From contig NC_090796.1 of the NCBI RefSeq assembly GCF_040054535.1, positions 15,651,501 through 15,715,500 of the forward strand: a stretch of DNA of 64,000 nucleotides. The letters run 5' to 3'. Position numbers and translations under genes: made by a program. The notes below the pieces were generated by a model. The model was not told the DNA's origin and ran no database searches. It was given only the letters and a program-made list of their open reading frames with translations. How positions within the stretch are numbered: position 1 is the stretch's first letter; every line of letters begins with the position of its first letter. Source of the stretch: Antennarius striatus. Its lineage: Eukaryota; Chordata; Actinopteri; Lophiiformes; Antennariidae. This document shows, in pieces, positions 23,301-49,300 of the stretch.

Positions 23301-26300
23301 TTCCATATTTTATTTGACTTATCCGTAAAATCTTGTCAGTGGGCACCTGGAGAGCTTTTTCCTCCTTAGACCAGGATAACTCACCCAGACACTGTTAGCG
23401 GAACAATCTCTATGTCAGCTAGTTCATAGCGGCACTGTAGCCCACTTGTAGCTAGTGCGATCTATCGCCACCCTGTGTCGAGGAGGAGGAACTGCAAGAT
23501 GAGGTATCCAGATAGATATCCAGATTTTATTTCCGTGTCCCCAGACTGTGCATTCATTTAGAAGAGGGCAGTTCCTCTGGAACAACTCAGTAGGCGTTCA
23601 TTATCAGGAATGAGTGGACATCCTGCATGTAATTACATTATCCACCCAGACTGGCACAATCAGTCAAGGACAACAACTCCTGAGTGTAAGCCCCACGTGG
23701 CCCAAAAGACATGGATTGTTGTGTGCATGAAACAGGTGGGTCTACATTAACCTACAAATAGTCTTGTATTGTTTTTTATGATGTAAAAGTGAGTTTTCAT
23801 AACTAAATAACAACTTATTCCAAGCTAAAACCATTTCTTTTCATATTTGCTGCAATCTAATTATCAATTAATAGTTGGATACATTGACGAGAAGGGCTGG
23901 TGTACGTGATGCACGTAACCAGGAAGTTGTGTAATGAATGGGGTAAATAAAATTAAACTAGCAGAAATGAATGAATGAGCAAATATAATTCAACTTAAAT
24001 ACAAACAGCGCCATGCGGAATGCACAGACCATAACCAACAAACACATTAGATTGCATCGCTCACAGGGGACTTTCCTGTGGAATAAACTCAATCCAAGCA
24101 CAAAGAGATGTTATGAGAAATGAAGTGAGAGGCATTAGAAGTTTAATGGGCCACGCCGCTATGGAAGAACACTACGTCTCACTCCTTTTGGCTGTATGGG
24201 CCGCGATCGTAGGCTCGTTTGTGTTTATTTACTTGCAGGGGGAGCCGTGAAGTCCGGTGACGGAGGAGCAGGAGAAGCCGTAAAGTAATGGTTCCATCTC
24301 TAACGAGCAGCTGGGGACCACAATATACTGGTGACGGAGAGGATCCCTCTGTCACGAAGGAGACGCTCGTCCTAAATCTCGTTCTTATTGCTACATGCGG
24401 CGTGACAATATTTCACTCCAGAGACAGAACTTCAAGTTTTTATGGGGTGCTTGGGTAATTGAACAGGAGAAGGGAAAAAAGCACTTATCCAGGAAGGAAG
24501 TACCCAAAGTAAATGACTGGTGAATGAATATTGGTATTCTCTCTTTACCCTCTCTCTTGTGTGATTCGTCATCCAGCAGCGTTTGGCATTGGAGCGATGG
24601 CGTCGTCTCGGCTGCATGTGTCCTGCTGCAAATAAGCCTGTCAGCTCGTCCGCGGGTTCGCACGCAACAGCGGGCCGGGCTGAGGGATGGCGGCGGTGTC
24701 GCTTTATGTCAGGGAAACTGGCCTGCGAGACAGCGCCGATGGCCACGACAAATAGGTTTTGTCTCTGGAGTTTACAATTACCCAACAAAGAGATGGACGA
24801 TATTGCAATTTCAGCAACAGGAAGACACGAAAAATCAGGCACAGACTTATTGCGGCCTTTTTTTTTTTCAAAGCGAAAACCTAGATTTCAAAGTGAAATA
24901 AACTGAAAAGTTGGACACAATCAAACAAAAGTACTTCATATAGTGGCAGCAACACCTGTAGAAAGGTGTGTAAATCAGGAAGATGTGATTTCTCAGTGTT
25001 TCTGATCATGAATTCATCGGAACGCAGATCTGTTCTGCCTCTAAATGCTAAGGAAGTGTGGTTTCCACCTTAAATATTTGCAGGATTACACAAAAACTAC
25101 TCAACGGGTTTTCCAAGTTCGTTTTAGGACAGGATTTGGGTCAGGCAACATTTTTTTGCGGATCAGGATGGAGGGACCGATCAACCATTCAACCAATTTT
25201 TTGTGAATCTCAATAGACCGTTGGGAGGAGGTCTAAGGAAGTGACTAACGGAGGTGGAACCAGGTGGTAATCCAGATCTGCAGGGCTCATTCTTGCCCCG
25301 TGGAGGTACACACTCTCCTGGGAAGACTTCTACTATTTAATATAACCTCCTAATGTCAAATTAAACACTTGATCACAAGAGATTAAGCAGAGTGCAAAGA
25401 CAAAGGAGCCTCTCTCTGGATCAGAAGGCCTAAATCCCCCTGAGATATGATACTCTCAATGACTCTCGCATGTCTCATTTATGTTTTGATTAAAAAGGAT
25501 GTCTTTGTAAGGACTGGGGGGCTTTTATAGATTAAATCCAATTAACATTCAGTAAAGAAAGACCCAGCAGGGATTCACTTTCTACACCAGGAAATCCTCA
25601 GCCTCTCCGCACCCCCCATGCAGAAGCCTCAAAACGCTTTAATTACAGCTTTGCGGAAAAACAGATAAATACTGGTGCGGTTCATTCATTCATTCTGTCA
25701 AGGAAACGCAAACAGAGATTTTGACAGAACCCATTTCTGTTACACCTCACGACTTTTCAGGAAAGGTTGCCTGGTGCGCTGCCCACCCACCCCCCAGCCG
25801 CCCCTTAGCGGTGACAGCACCATAACAGGCCCAGAGCGCGGCGTTCGCCCGGAGGTCCTCTCTGCCAACGCAGCCGCGAAAAAGCTCTGATGGCGGAATG
25901 CAGACAGCTCCCCGGTCTCCGTGGAGACACGGTCAACCTGAGACACGTGACGGGCTCTCGGTTCGGCTGGTCCCACTGTCACGGGGTCCCACGTGCAGCC
26001 GCCAGCGCACCAGAGCAACCCCCGTCACCTCAGCAGTCGTGTTGTAGCTGATTACCGATTAGCACTTCCAGTTGGGTCAGTCGCTCCCATCCAGTTTGAA
26101 AGCAGATCCCATTCCTGGTTCGGATCAGATGGCCTTCGAAAATGAGGGGTGGATTTGAGGTTGGAGCTTCTTGTTACAGGCAAACCTCGGCTTACGTCGT
26201 TAATCTGTTCCGGGAAACACAACGTAAATCGAAAAGATATCCACTCCTGGTTCAGTCCTGCACTTTACTAATATTTGGTTCATTCAAATTTATTTTAAGC

Positions 26301-28335
26301 TCACGATTAAATTTTATTTTTTAACATAGTACAGAAAAAACGTCTTTGTCTCGTCTTCACCTACTTTTTTCCGTATTCTGTGTCACGGGGGTTGCTACGG
26401 TCTAATAATATGATAATATGGTTTTACTCTTATTTATTGTACAGTAACATATTATGTGCTTTTATTGGTGTACTAGTGATTTTATGATTCTAATATTTGT
26501 GGCAGACGTAAAGTGGAGTAAAATGAGAAAAACTTTTTTATTTTTCCTTTTGTTTTTTTTAAAAAACCCCAAGGTTTACCAATACTCCAAAGTAACACAA
26601 CGAGAGGTATTCTCAAAGATGGATATACAGTATATAATCCCTGGAGCCTTTTACCGATTATGATCAAATTACTAATCTAAGCGTGTAATTCGCTTCTCCC
26701 AGCAGGACAAATAAAACAGTTTGAGTGTAGGAATGAAAGGACTCATCATCAGAACACTAATTTTACACTTAAGTAACCAATGAATGGAGGAATCATCTAA
26801 GAAAGCCAAACGCTCTCAGACTTGTTCCTTTTGGTTCTTTCCCGGTTAGTGACTTTTGACGCGAGTTGGAACCCGATGACATCCTGAACAGGATCAAGGC
26901 GAAAAGCCAGTAAAACGTCTCCTTTGAAATGTGAGGGAAGCATCTGTTTCTGGCGCCTTTGAAACCAGAGAGACATCTGTCTGATGCGCTAGCGTAAGCT
27001 AGCCCCAACATATACACGTGGAACGTAAACCTCACAAATTAAAATAAGTGTATGATTAAAAAAATAAACTACGAAACAGCATCCTGTAGCGATTGCTGTG
27101 ATGTGTTTGCCAGGGAATGAAATATATTTTTCTCTTTTTGAAATTACGATGGGTCTGGAGCGGACGCGGAACAGATGGCGTCATCCACCTCGTGGGTGTA
27201 AGGAGCAACAAGTGTGCAATTAAAGACCCGAAGAGACGCCATCAGGATCAAAAACACGTCGGATCTGGAACGCAAACAGAGTCAGCCACAAATTGCAAAA
27301 TTAAAAGTTCATACTTGGAGTTAAATACGAGATTTGGAATGCTAATATGATGTAGAAAAACAAGTTCAACGCCATTTTAAGTGGTCAGCGATACGCAGAC
27401 GGCACGTAAATGAAGTCGTGCAGGTAATCCTGCTTCCATAATTGTGCATCCAGCCGTGAAAAACGCTGAGCTGGTAAGTTTTATTCAGAGGAATGTCTCC
27501 CATTAGTGGATTTCAATTTAATTCAATGACATAAGACACGTCCTTGCTCTCCCCCCACCCTCTGCCTCGGCCCTGCTCCACCTCTCCTTTCAAGCCCAGT
27601 TGGCATCAATCACATGACCCATGATAGATAGGCAATCTGGTAACATAGGGAACAAAAATAACTTGACTCGCTCAATCCTTGACCCTATGGAGCGAGCAGT
27701 CCGTTTGGTTAAAAGCTACAGCTTTCACATAAAAATGGATTTTCTCTTTCGGATCAATGGTGGTGGAAACATCTGAACTAAAATGACCATAAAAACGCTG
27801 TCAGTAATAAATAATCGCTGCTGGATTCTCACGCCGCCTCCGCAGCAGCTCCTGCTGAAGAGGGTTTTTCTCACTGCAGGCTGTTTGGTTGGACGAAAAG
27901 ACAAAAGCAAGCAGGTTTTTCCGGAGCGGTGAAGGAACCGCCTTCGGACGAGGAACCGTCTCAGCATGTGTAGAGCTGGAGGAGAGAGGCCGTTACCATC
28001 AAACGACGGCAGCCGCGACGCTGCCGAGGCGCTGCACAGGACACGCAGGAAGCCGTGGAACATTCAGGTCGCACGCGGTGAAAACACGCTCACAGTTACG
28101 ACAGGAGGGTGGAGGACATTCACAGGTGAGGAGGTCCGTTGATGGTGATCAGAGGAGGGAGAGGAGCAGCGTCAGGGTCCGAACCCCAATCAAGGCTCCT
28201 CAGGTTCCCCCATCATGGGGTCAAAAAACGCATCAATGCATCATGTGACTGTGAAAACATGGCCCGAGAATCTGACTCACATTGGTATCCCGATTTGATC
28301 TGAATCCAGAAAAGATCCAGATCAGTGACTTTAGA
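20309..28335. other. Gene-free region between chat and parg (central part)
   Basis: No exon series, RNA gene or complete mobile element is recognisable. The longest ORF (197 codons, starting 20434) has no domain and unusual composition, and I regard it as chance. The part 20430-21600 has homeobox-type AATTA/TAATT cores and moderate complexity and could be regulatory. A repeat-like phrase (CCTCGGCTTACGTCGTTAAT and neighbours, about 26180-26240) resembles a dispersed element end. Confidence 0.45.
26178..26240 (+). repeat. Fragment of a dispersed repeat (class unassigned)
   Basis: The phrase around CCTCGGCTTACGTCGTTAAT, followed by a partly complementary AACGTAAATCG, looks like a transposon terminus seen repeatedly in fish genomes. 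Assignment is from memory of the pattern only. Confidence 0.3.
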
Positions 28336-28505
28336 CAAGGGGTGTCAAACTCATTTCCACCGAGGGGCCACATTTGCATAATGTCTGTCCTCCAAGGGCC
28401 AGATGTAACTAATAAAGGTAACTAAATATAAAGTAAATGTAAAGTAAATGTAACTACTCCTTAATGTTAAATAACTCAAAATTAATTACTTATTCAAGTT
28501 ACAAT
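28336..28505 (-). mobile_element. Non-autonomous hAT-type element (MITE), copy 2, inverted relative to copy 1
   Basis: It starts AAGGGGTGTCAAACTCATTT, a canonical fish hAT-type end. Its reverse complement matches the right half of the element at 19824-20308 over more than 100 bases. The internal part is shorter and the far terminus is missing. Confidence 0.65.
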
Positions 28506-31291
28506 TCAAGTTCCGATTCAGTTTCTGATCTGAGGTCCGGATAACTATTCTCACCAGCGTCACCTGATCCAGATCGAGTCATTTTTGTCCAGTGTGACCA
28601 TCCAAGTCATCCATGAAGTTATAAGATGAACTTTTTCATTCACACTATGCTAACAAACATATTCTGGATCCAGATTCAATCAGGATCACCGGATCCGATC
28701 CTTCTATCCCCTATCGCCTCCTTGTTAGAGGTAACAACAAAGATGTGGATACCCTCCAGGCGTTTCCTTCAGGCTGATCCCGGAATTTGTTCACGTTCCT
28801 GAAATGAAAATTCCTTGAGCGATGAAGAAATCCTGAACCTCATGTGACTTTGAATTTTATTTTTATCCCTTTTGATGTTAGAAATGATGACTTTTACGTG
28901 TCAGCCATCCGTGCTCACAACAATAGTGTGTAAAACGCTAATAATTCATGATGTTCCAAGATTAATTGCAATTAAGCCGCATCCCAGAAGCGCTGCTTTG
29001 CCCCGGGTGTCCTGTATTAGCAGCATTTTTAAAAAATAACTCTTATTGTGGAAAGAAAAACGTATGAATAATTAACAAAAGGGAGCTCATGACAACGAAT
29101 CCCATTCTTTATCTTCAGTCCAAAACCAATGTAAGCCACAGCTCCCAGGGTTTCATCACACATATCAATATTCAGCCGATAACGCCTTTAATCCGCGGCC
29201 AGGAGATCCTCCTCCTGACACCACAGGGAGTCTCTGCTGATGAAGTAAACAGGAACTTAAAGAGAACGCCGGATGTATAATACAACACCATATATATCAT
29301 CGGGGCTGACCCTCTCGGATGGGAGCCGAGCAAAAAGATTAAGGCGACGTGGGTCCAGCTTCAAAAAGCATCCGATGTTGTCTTTTTTTTGCTCTCTGGG
29401 CTCCATTGATAATTCATACAAGAGAATATAGACGATAGCTGGTGGTGATCCAGACCCAGATCCTCATGCTCTTCAGGGGTGAAGTCCACAACGATTTGAC
29501 AACAAAGATCTCATGATGAGTCTGATCTGCATCCGGTGGTGGAGGAAGTTTGAATCCACCACATCCTCCACGCAGACCCAACGAAGCTGCAAAAAACGAC
29601 AGATGGCAGCCGAAAGGTCGCGGTCGCACGCGGGGGCTCGCACTAAAGGGATCAATCCAGCGGACCCCCACTGCTCCTGTGGAGGGTCCCCAGGAGAGAC
29701 GCCACCAAAGGCTCTGTTTAAACTCAGCACGCCACAAAGAGAGGCCCCCCCTACGCCGGGTCCTGATTCCATGAAGGCGGCCAGCGCCAAGCCTGGAGAC
29801 GCCTACATCTCATTTACCCCTAAAGCACCCCCCAGGAGACCTTTCAGCGCCGAACGGGAATTAACCAGGTTCAATTAAAACTCTGAAATGAAATGAAAGC
29901 AGTACCGACAAGATCACACGGGATATGGTCCCAGAATGCATCACTAAATACTGAATAAAGAGTCGATTCATTGATTCCTTCATTTTCTGTACCGCTTTAT
30001 TTGCTTACGTGGGTCACGGGGGTTGCCGGAGCCCATCCCAGCAGACTTATGGAGAGAAAGCAGAACACTTCTGATTCATCCGTCTTAACAAACACGGAAG
30101 GACGGATCCTGGAATGGTGCGTTACTTCACATTCGTACAACATCCGAGGCGATTCTCCTACGCTCCTCCTTCTGGAGGTTTTTCCAGGTCGCATCGAAGC
30201 GAGAGGAAACCTCAGGGTGAACCCAGACCTCGGAGGATGGAGGAGGAGGAGAATGGATGAAACCTTTTCCACGACGTAAATGTTGTCATACGTTGACAAA
30301 TACCACTGAATGCAATGTCACCGAACCCGACGGGAAGCAGCTTCCTGCGGATGCAAATGAAGCTGGAGCCTCGACTCTTGACGGGATGTTCTCAGACCTC
30401 CTCTCTTTACTTAATGATGGGTCGTGTTCAGGTTCTGGGTAAACGCCGTGACCTTATTAAGCGGTGAGTGAAAGGGTGAAGCCGTAGCTGCAGAGGTAAG
30501 TGACAAGGCTGCAGGAGCTCATTTTGTTCTGAGGACAAGAAGTCCTCATTCCTTCTGACATTTGTGTCTTAACTCCGACGCCGGAGGAAGTATTAAAAAG
30601 AATAATACGCTATTCTGACTTGAAACTGATTTTATTAGGAAAAGTGAACTAGGAAGGCCCGGGAGTCACAGATTGACACTGAAACCACTTTTTTAAATGC
30701 AGAAACAAACATTTTATTTAGTGCAACTTGTTTCTTTGGTGCTCCTGAAGCGTATTTACCCACGTATGATTTGCTATGAGCGCAGAAAGGAAAACGAAGC
30801 GCCGGCGCTGCTCTTTAAATCAAAAAAACGCTTTCCCAGAGAGCCTCCGAGCTTCCCCAAACCCTCTCTTGTTATTCTTTTCCTTTAACTTGATTTCTGA
30901 CAGCCAATTCAATTAGGCTGGATATGTGTGGGTGTAAAAAAAAAAAAAAAAAGCAACATGACAAACCGGGAAAGATGGATGGCAACCTTTGCTTCGCCAT
31001 TAAAATTACGATTGCGCCGTATAGAATCCGTTGGCGAATCACCGGCAGCTGCAGAACGGACGCAGCCTGGACCGCGGTGCCAGACGGGGTCGGGACTAAT
31101 TACCTCCTGCTGCTGATCCGCCCCGTTTGAGGCTGCGTGTGCGTTTACAACCTAAATCTATTAATTAGTAGTCGAATAAGCAAAATGCGATTTTGGAAAT
31201 GAAGCTAAAGGCAGTGGGTCTTAATTGGTTTCATTTCTTGGTGACTCATCCGCCACCTGACCTTAGCTGGAGACGGGCGGGGCTGTTCCGT
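28506..31291. other. Intergenic DNA between the MITE and parg; parg 3' UTR probably within
   Basis: No gene is recognised. A dispersed repeat fragment lies at 29974-30045. TTTATT (AATAAA on the minus strand) at 30713-30718 is a possible parg poly(A) signal about 575 bases after the parg stop. GC-rich patches at 29540-29860 and 30950-31130 encode nothing recognisable. Confidence 0.4.
29974..30045 (+). repeat. Dispersed teleost repeat with 'cattttctgtaccgctt' start
   Basis: The segment beginning TTCATTTTCTGTACCGCTT and continuing through 'gggtcacgggggttgccggagcccatcccagc' (given here only as a pattern) is matched by a second copy at 49184-49262. Phrases of this type recur throughout teleost genomes. 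Confidence 0.6.
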
Positions 31292-44998
<13,707 letters not shown>

Positions 44999-46386
44999 CC
45001 TGACACTGGCTTCAACCTTGATTCTCTTGGGCAAATATTCAAAGTCTGTCAACGCTGCTACTCTACCAAAGGAACACAGTCAAACACATGCAGATATGAA
45101 TCAACTTCTTGGCACAATCAACATGAAAAGACACCAAAAATTAGGCACTCACAGAACAAGTTGAGCTGAAACAAGGAACGACACGTTGCTGTGTTGTGTT
45201 CGTCCTGGGTTCTGGTGAAGTCCTTTAAATAGTCGAGCGAGTCTGCCAAAGTGAGACGCAGCCATACATGATGACGTCTGTCAACACACAGCACACCATT
45301 ACAACACGATGCTAACGGGCTAGCTAGGACACATGCGAGTAACCGAGCAACGCTGCTTTTATATCAGTAGCTAATCGGTAACGAAACAACAAACTGAGTC
45401 ATATTTCTATTCCAACTTTCACTCGAGGTTCTAGATATTTGACATCTAATGACAGTCTGTGGATGAACCCCAATTGTTTACTTTATGTGCTAGCATTAGC
45501 TTGGTGGCTAACTAGCTTCGGACATCGGGCTGTCAAAACAATAGCCTGATTAAGTATTGTCGAGCATTTCATCCGGTACGTTAATGCTAATAACATCCCA
45601 AATTAATTTACGAGAACATATGTAGGTCTATGGTTAATGTTAAAATGCACAATTGTATATTTTTTATTACATTGAACATTAGAATATCCAAAACGCTGTA
45701 CCGCCGCTCAACTCCAGAGCACTTCCGCGTGATGACGTTTACGGTAAAACAACGCGAGATTTCATGTTGCGTTCATGACATCGTGAATTAACTATTTACG
45801 ACTGTGTGTAATAACTTCACAAGCTGCCAGCGTTGTAATTTTTGAAAATAGATGTGTCGTAAATTATATTTGTACTTTACTGTCTTCTAGCTTTATTGTT
45901 TTGTACATGATTTGGTATTGGTACGGCCAATGATCAGGATATCCACACTGTTTTCTGAGTTGATGTTGCCAGCGTGACTTTTATACAGGTTACGTAGACA
46001 TTTTCGGGGAGTATCAAATTTCACCTGAACGCAACATTACTTAGTTATGCAGAAAATCAAGAAATACTAGTCCAGTCGCTTCTAAAACGCACCTCTCGCG
46101 ATGTTTCTCTATTAACAGAAACTCACCCACTTGATATAGTTAATCAGTATTAAGTTAACTGTTTGTATAAAGGTGACTAGTGATTACCTTTGTATAACAG
46201 CTCTGTGAGGCTCTCTCTCTGAGACCCTGCACTCAGTCATTTACAGTGACACTCCCCACTCACCATGGTGAAGCTGCTCACCTGTTCTTAGCCACACCCA
46301 CTCGGAACACCTAACCTGCAGAGGGAAGCTCAGCCACAGACAGTAAATTCGATGACACTTCACGTTCACGTAGTCTTGATGGGGAC
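44999..46386. promoter_or_regulatory. Intergenic/promoter region between divergent parg and the ADAM9-like gene
   Basis: parg and the ADAM9-like gene are transcribed away from each other across this stretch. The motif CACTTCCGCGTGATGACG (near 45719-45737) combines an ETS-type and a CRE-like site. CGCGAGAT (45753-45760) and TCTCGCGA (46094-46101) are CGCG-type elements of housekeeping promoters. 5' non-coding exons of parg may lie at 45.0-45.3k. No protein is recognised. Confidence 0.5.
46094..46101. promoter_or_regulatory. TCTCGCGA element
   Basis: The 8-base TCTCGCGA core matches most of the TCTCGCGAGA housekeeping-promoter element bound by BANP. A partial copy (CGCGAGAT, 45753-45760) is 340 bases away. 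It lies about 290 bases before the ADAM9-like start. Motif match only. Confidence 0.4.
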
Positions 46387-49300
46387 ATGAGCAGGACCAT
46401 GATCAAAAAATATTTGTTATACGCTGTTTTGTTCACGTCTTGTGTTTGTTGGACTGACAGTGAAGGTGAGACACAGCTGATCTGTTTTACTCGCATATTA
46501 ATTCGATAGAGCAGGAGAAAAAAGTGATGCTATCTTTGTCACACATGACAGTAACGCTGATAGGACGGGATTTTTTTGTTTCCTGATTGGGATCTTTGTT
46601 TTTTTGCTTAATTAGATTTTTTGAATACAAAAAACAACAACCCTCCAATCGGATTTATTGTCCTACATTATTCCTGTAAAAATTAAAGTGCGTGTATATT
46701 ATTCCCCTTTACAGATCCTTTAGGTGGACTCAAATTGGGACTCTCCAAGTATTCTGTTGTCATTCCTCAAGCCATTCACAGGTGGACACGAAGCATCGAT
46801 AGACAATCAGAAGAGGTCGGTAATAACCACGACTAAGGATCTTTTTAAATGTTTTCTTTCACTAACATAATTTAAAATACATTTTTTTACCCATTTCAGA
46901 AGGATGGAGACGAAGCGATATCATATACACTAGTCATAAACAACAGAAAGCACATCCTTCACCTGAAAAAGAACAGGTATGTGTCGACTGTATTGAGAGC
47001 CATAATTCTTGAGGTGTATTATTCCATGGGTTGTTTTTCTTTTCTGTCTTCTTCTCAGAGATTTCTTACACCCAGAATTTGTTCAGAATGCACATGATGC
47101 CACAGGCGGCCACACATCATCACATCCCAGACCTCACGTTAGTCGACACTTCCTTGTACTGGTTTTTTGCCTTCAGCTCTGACAATCAAACCTGACGTTG
47201 GGTGATTTTCTGTACACAGGTTCATTGTTATTACCATGGAGAAGTGGAGGGGTACGAGGAGTCCGTGGTGGCGCTCAGCACCTGCTCAGGACTCAGGTTT
47301 GAAGAACCACTAACTGATCAATTGATTTCACTTCAGTAAAACTCTCATTGGAAGTGTTCCATTCCTCTCAGATTACAGTTGAATTAATGATCACTTTATT
47401 GGAAAACCGAGAGAAACATTTAACTTTTGGCACATTTGGACAAATTTGTGGTTTCTTCCTGATGGCTGCTCTTCCGTAGGGGTGTGATCATCCTGGGAAA
47501 CCAGACATACGGACTGGAACCCGTGCCACAGTCTCCCACTAAGGAGCACCTCCTGTTCCTGATGGAGGACGTCCAGACCGGACCTGCGACCTGTGGGGTG
47601 GTGGACGAGGCCGAGGACACCACCCACCAGGAACCCTTTGAGCCCGGCCAGTCCCTAGTGTCGATGCTGAGGGTTTGTTTCCTGCCACCGCCTGAACTTT
47701 TGTGTACAGTGTGAACAAATGACCTGCTGAGGGTCTGTGTGATGTTTTATGTACCCACTGTTTGTTCTTTCAACAGAAGAAGCGAAACTTGCCTCAGACC
47801 AGATACATAGAGCTGGTCCTGGTGGTGGATAATAACCGGGTGAGTGTGTTCATCTCTTCATAAATTCACTAAATTGCTTTCATTAATATTATTATCACAA
47901 TTGTGTGCAATTTCGATTTAATTGCGTTCAACAAATTTGCTTTTTTTAGACAAGAGGGAGGCGTTTTATCATGTTTGTTGTATTCTTATTGTGATATTTT
48001 TAATTTGTATATACCATCAGGGTGCCATAATTTGTGCTGACTGCGTTTACAGTTTAATTTTAGGAGACGAAATGAGACGGCAATCCGAGAGGAAATGGTG
48101 CAAATGGCCAACCTGATGGACGGGGTGAGATTTCAGGGATGTTCGTGTCTTTTTTTTTTGTGCCGGTGCTTCACCATGCTTACTAAAATCCCCTTCTTTC
48201 ATTTTCTGTTTTGTTCCAGTATTACCGGCAGCTGAACATCCGCGTGGTGCTGATTGGGTTGGAGATTTTTAGGGATGAAAATCCCTTTAGCGTGGATACG
48301 ACTCCAGAACAGGTGCTGAGGAACTTTGTGACATGGAGGAGGACCAGTCTGGTGCCCAGGGTCAGGCACGACGTCGGTCAACTCATTGTGTAAGCAGAGT
48401 TTAAACTTATTCTGGGTTTTTTTTTTTTCTTCTGACTTGATCATCAAATTTTACATGTAATTCTTGCTTACGCTTGTTTCTCAGCGGAAGACCCACGTCG
48501 TTCCAAGGAGGCACTTTAGGCATAGCCTTCGTGGGCACCGTCTGCTCAGTGGCCGCCGGTGGAGGAATCAGCGTGGTCAGTTCACCCGCCTTTAACTTCT
48601 AGCAACATCTGACGCCGGAGTCGTTTGACAGACGTGTTCACGTATAGAAACCGATACGGCCTGCATTATTCAGAGCATGTTGTTTAAATGCAGCGCCGTC
48701 TCACAGGCTCTGACTGATACCTTTGTCAAACAGGTCCGACTAGAATTGAGTCGTATTTAGCTCCATGACGAGGCGACTTTGCTTTTTACTTCGCTTTTAT
48801 TGAACACAGTCATGGGAATTCTTTTAAAATCCACTTCCTCATTATGACAAATTGTTCCTTTTGTGATTCAGGTGTTTAACCTGTGGAGTATGTTAGCACT
48901 GAAATCATCTTTCCACAGTTCAGAGACAACAATCTGGCCTTCGCCTCCTTCGTGGTCGCCCACGAGATGGGACACAACCTGGGCATGAATCACGACAGAC
49001 CGGGCTGCACGTGTAACGGAAGGTCGTGCATCATGGCCGCCACAGCCAGGTGAGCGTTGCAGCGTTCAGGACGAGCACATCCTGGAGCGGTAGCTTCAAT
49101 CCTTCAGTGGCGACAGAAGCTGACAAAATGTTTATTTAGTGTTTATCAGTCACTTTAAACTATATCATCATTCAACATCTTTCATTCATTCATTTTCTGT
49201 ACCGCTTCATCCGCTTTCGAGGGTCAAGGGGGTTGCAGACTGCAGGCATTAGGCCAGGAGACGCTCAGGTTCCAGCGCATCAAAGATTAACTTAATTTAT

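Noticed and set aside
27889-28248. 119-codon GC-rich ORF
   Set aside because: Arg/Gly-rich chance frame with overlapping antisense ORFs, no homology recognised and no gene context.
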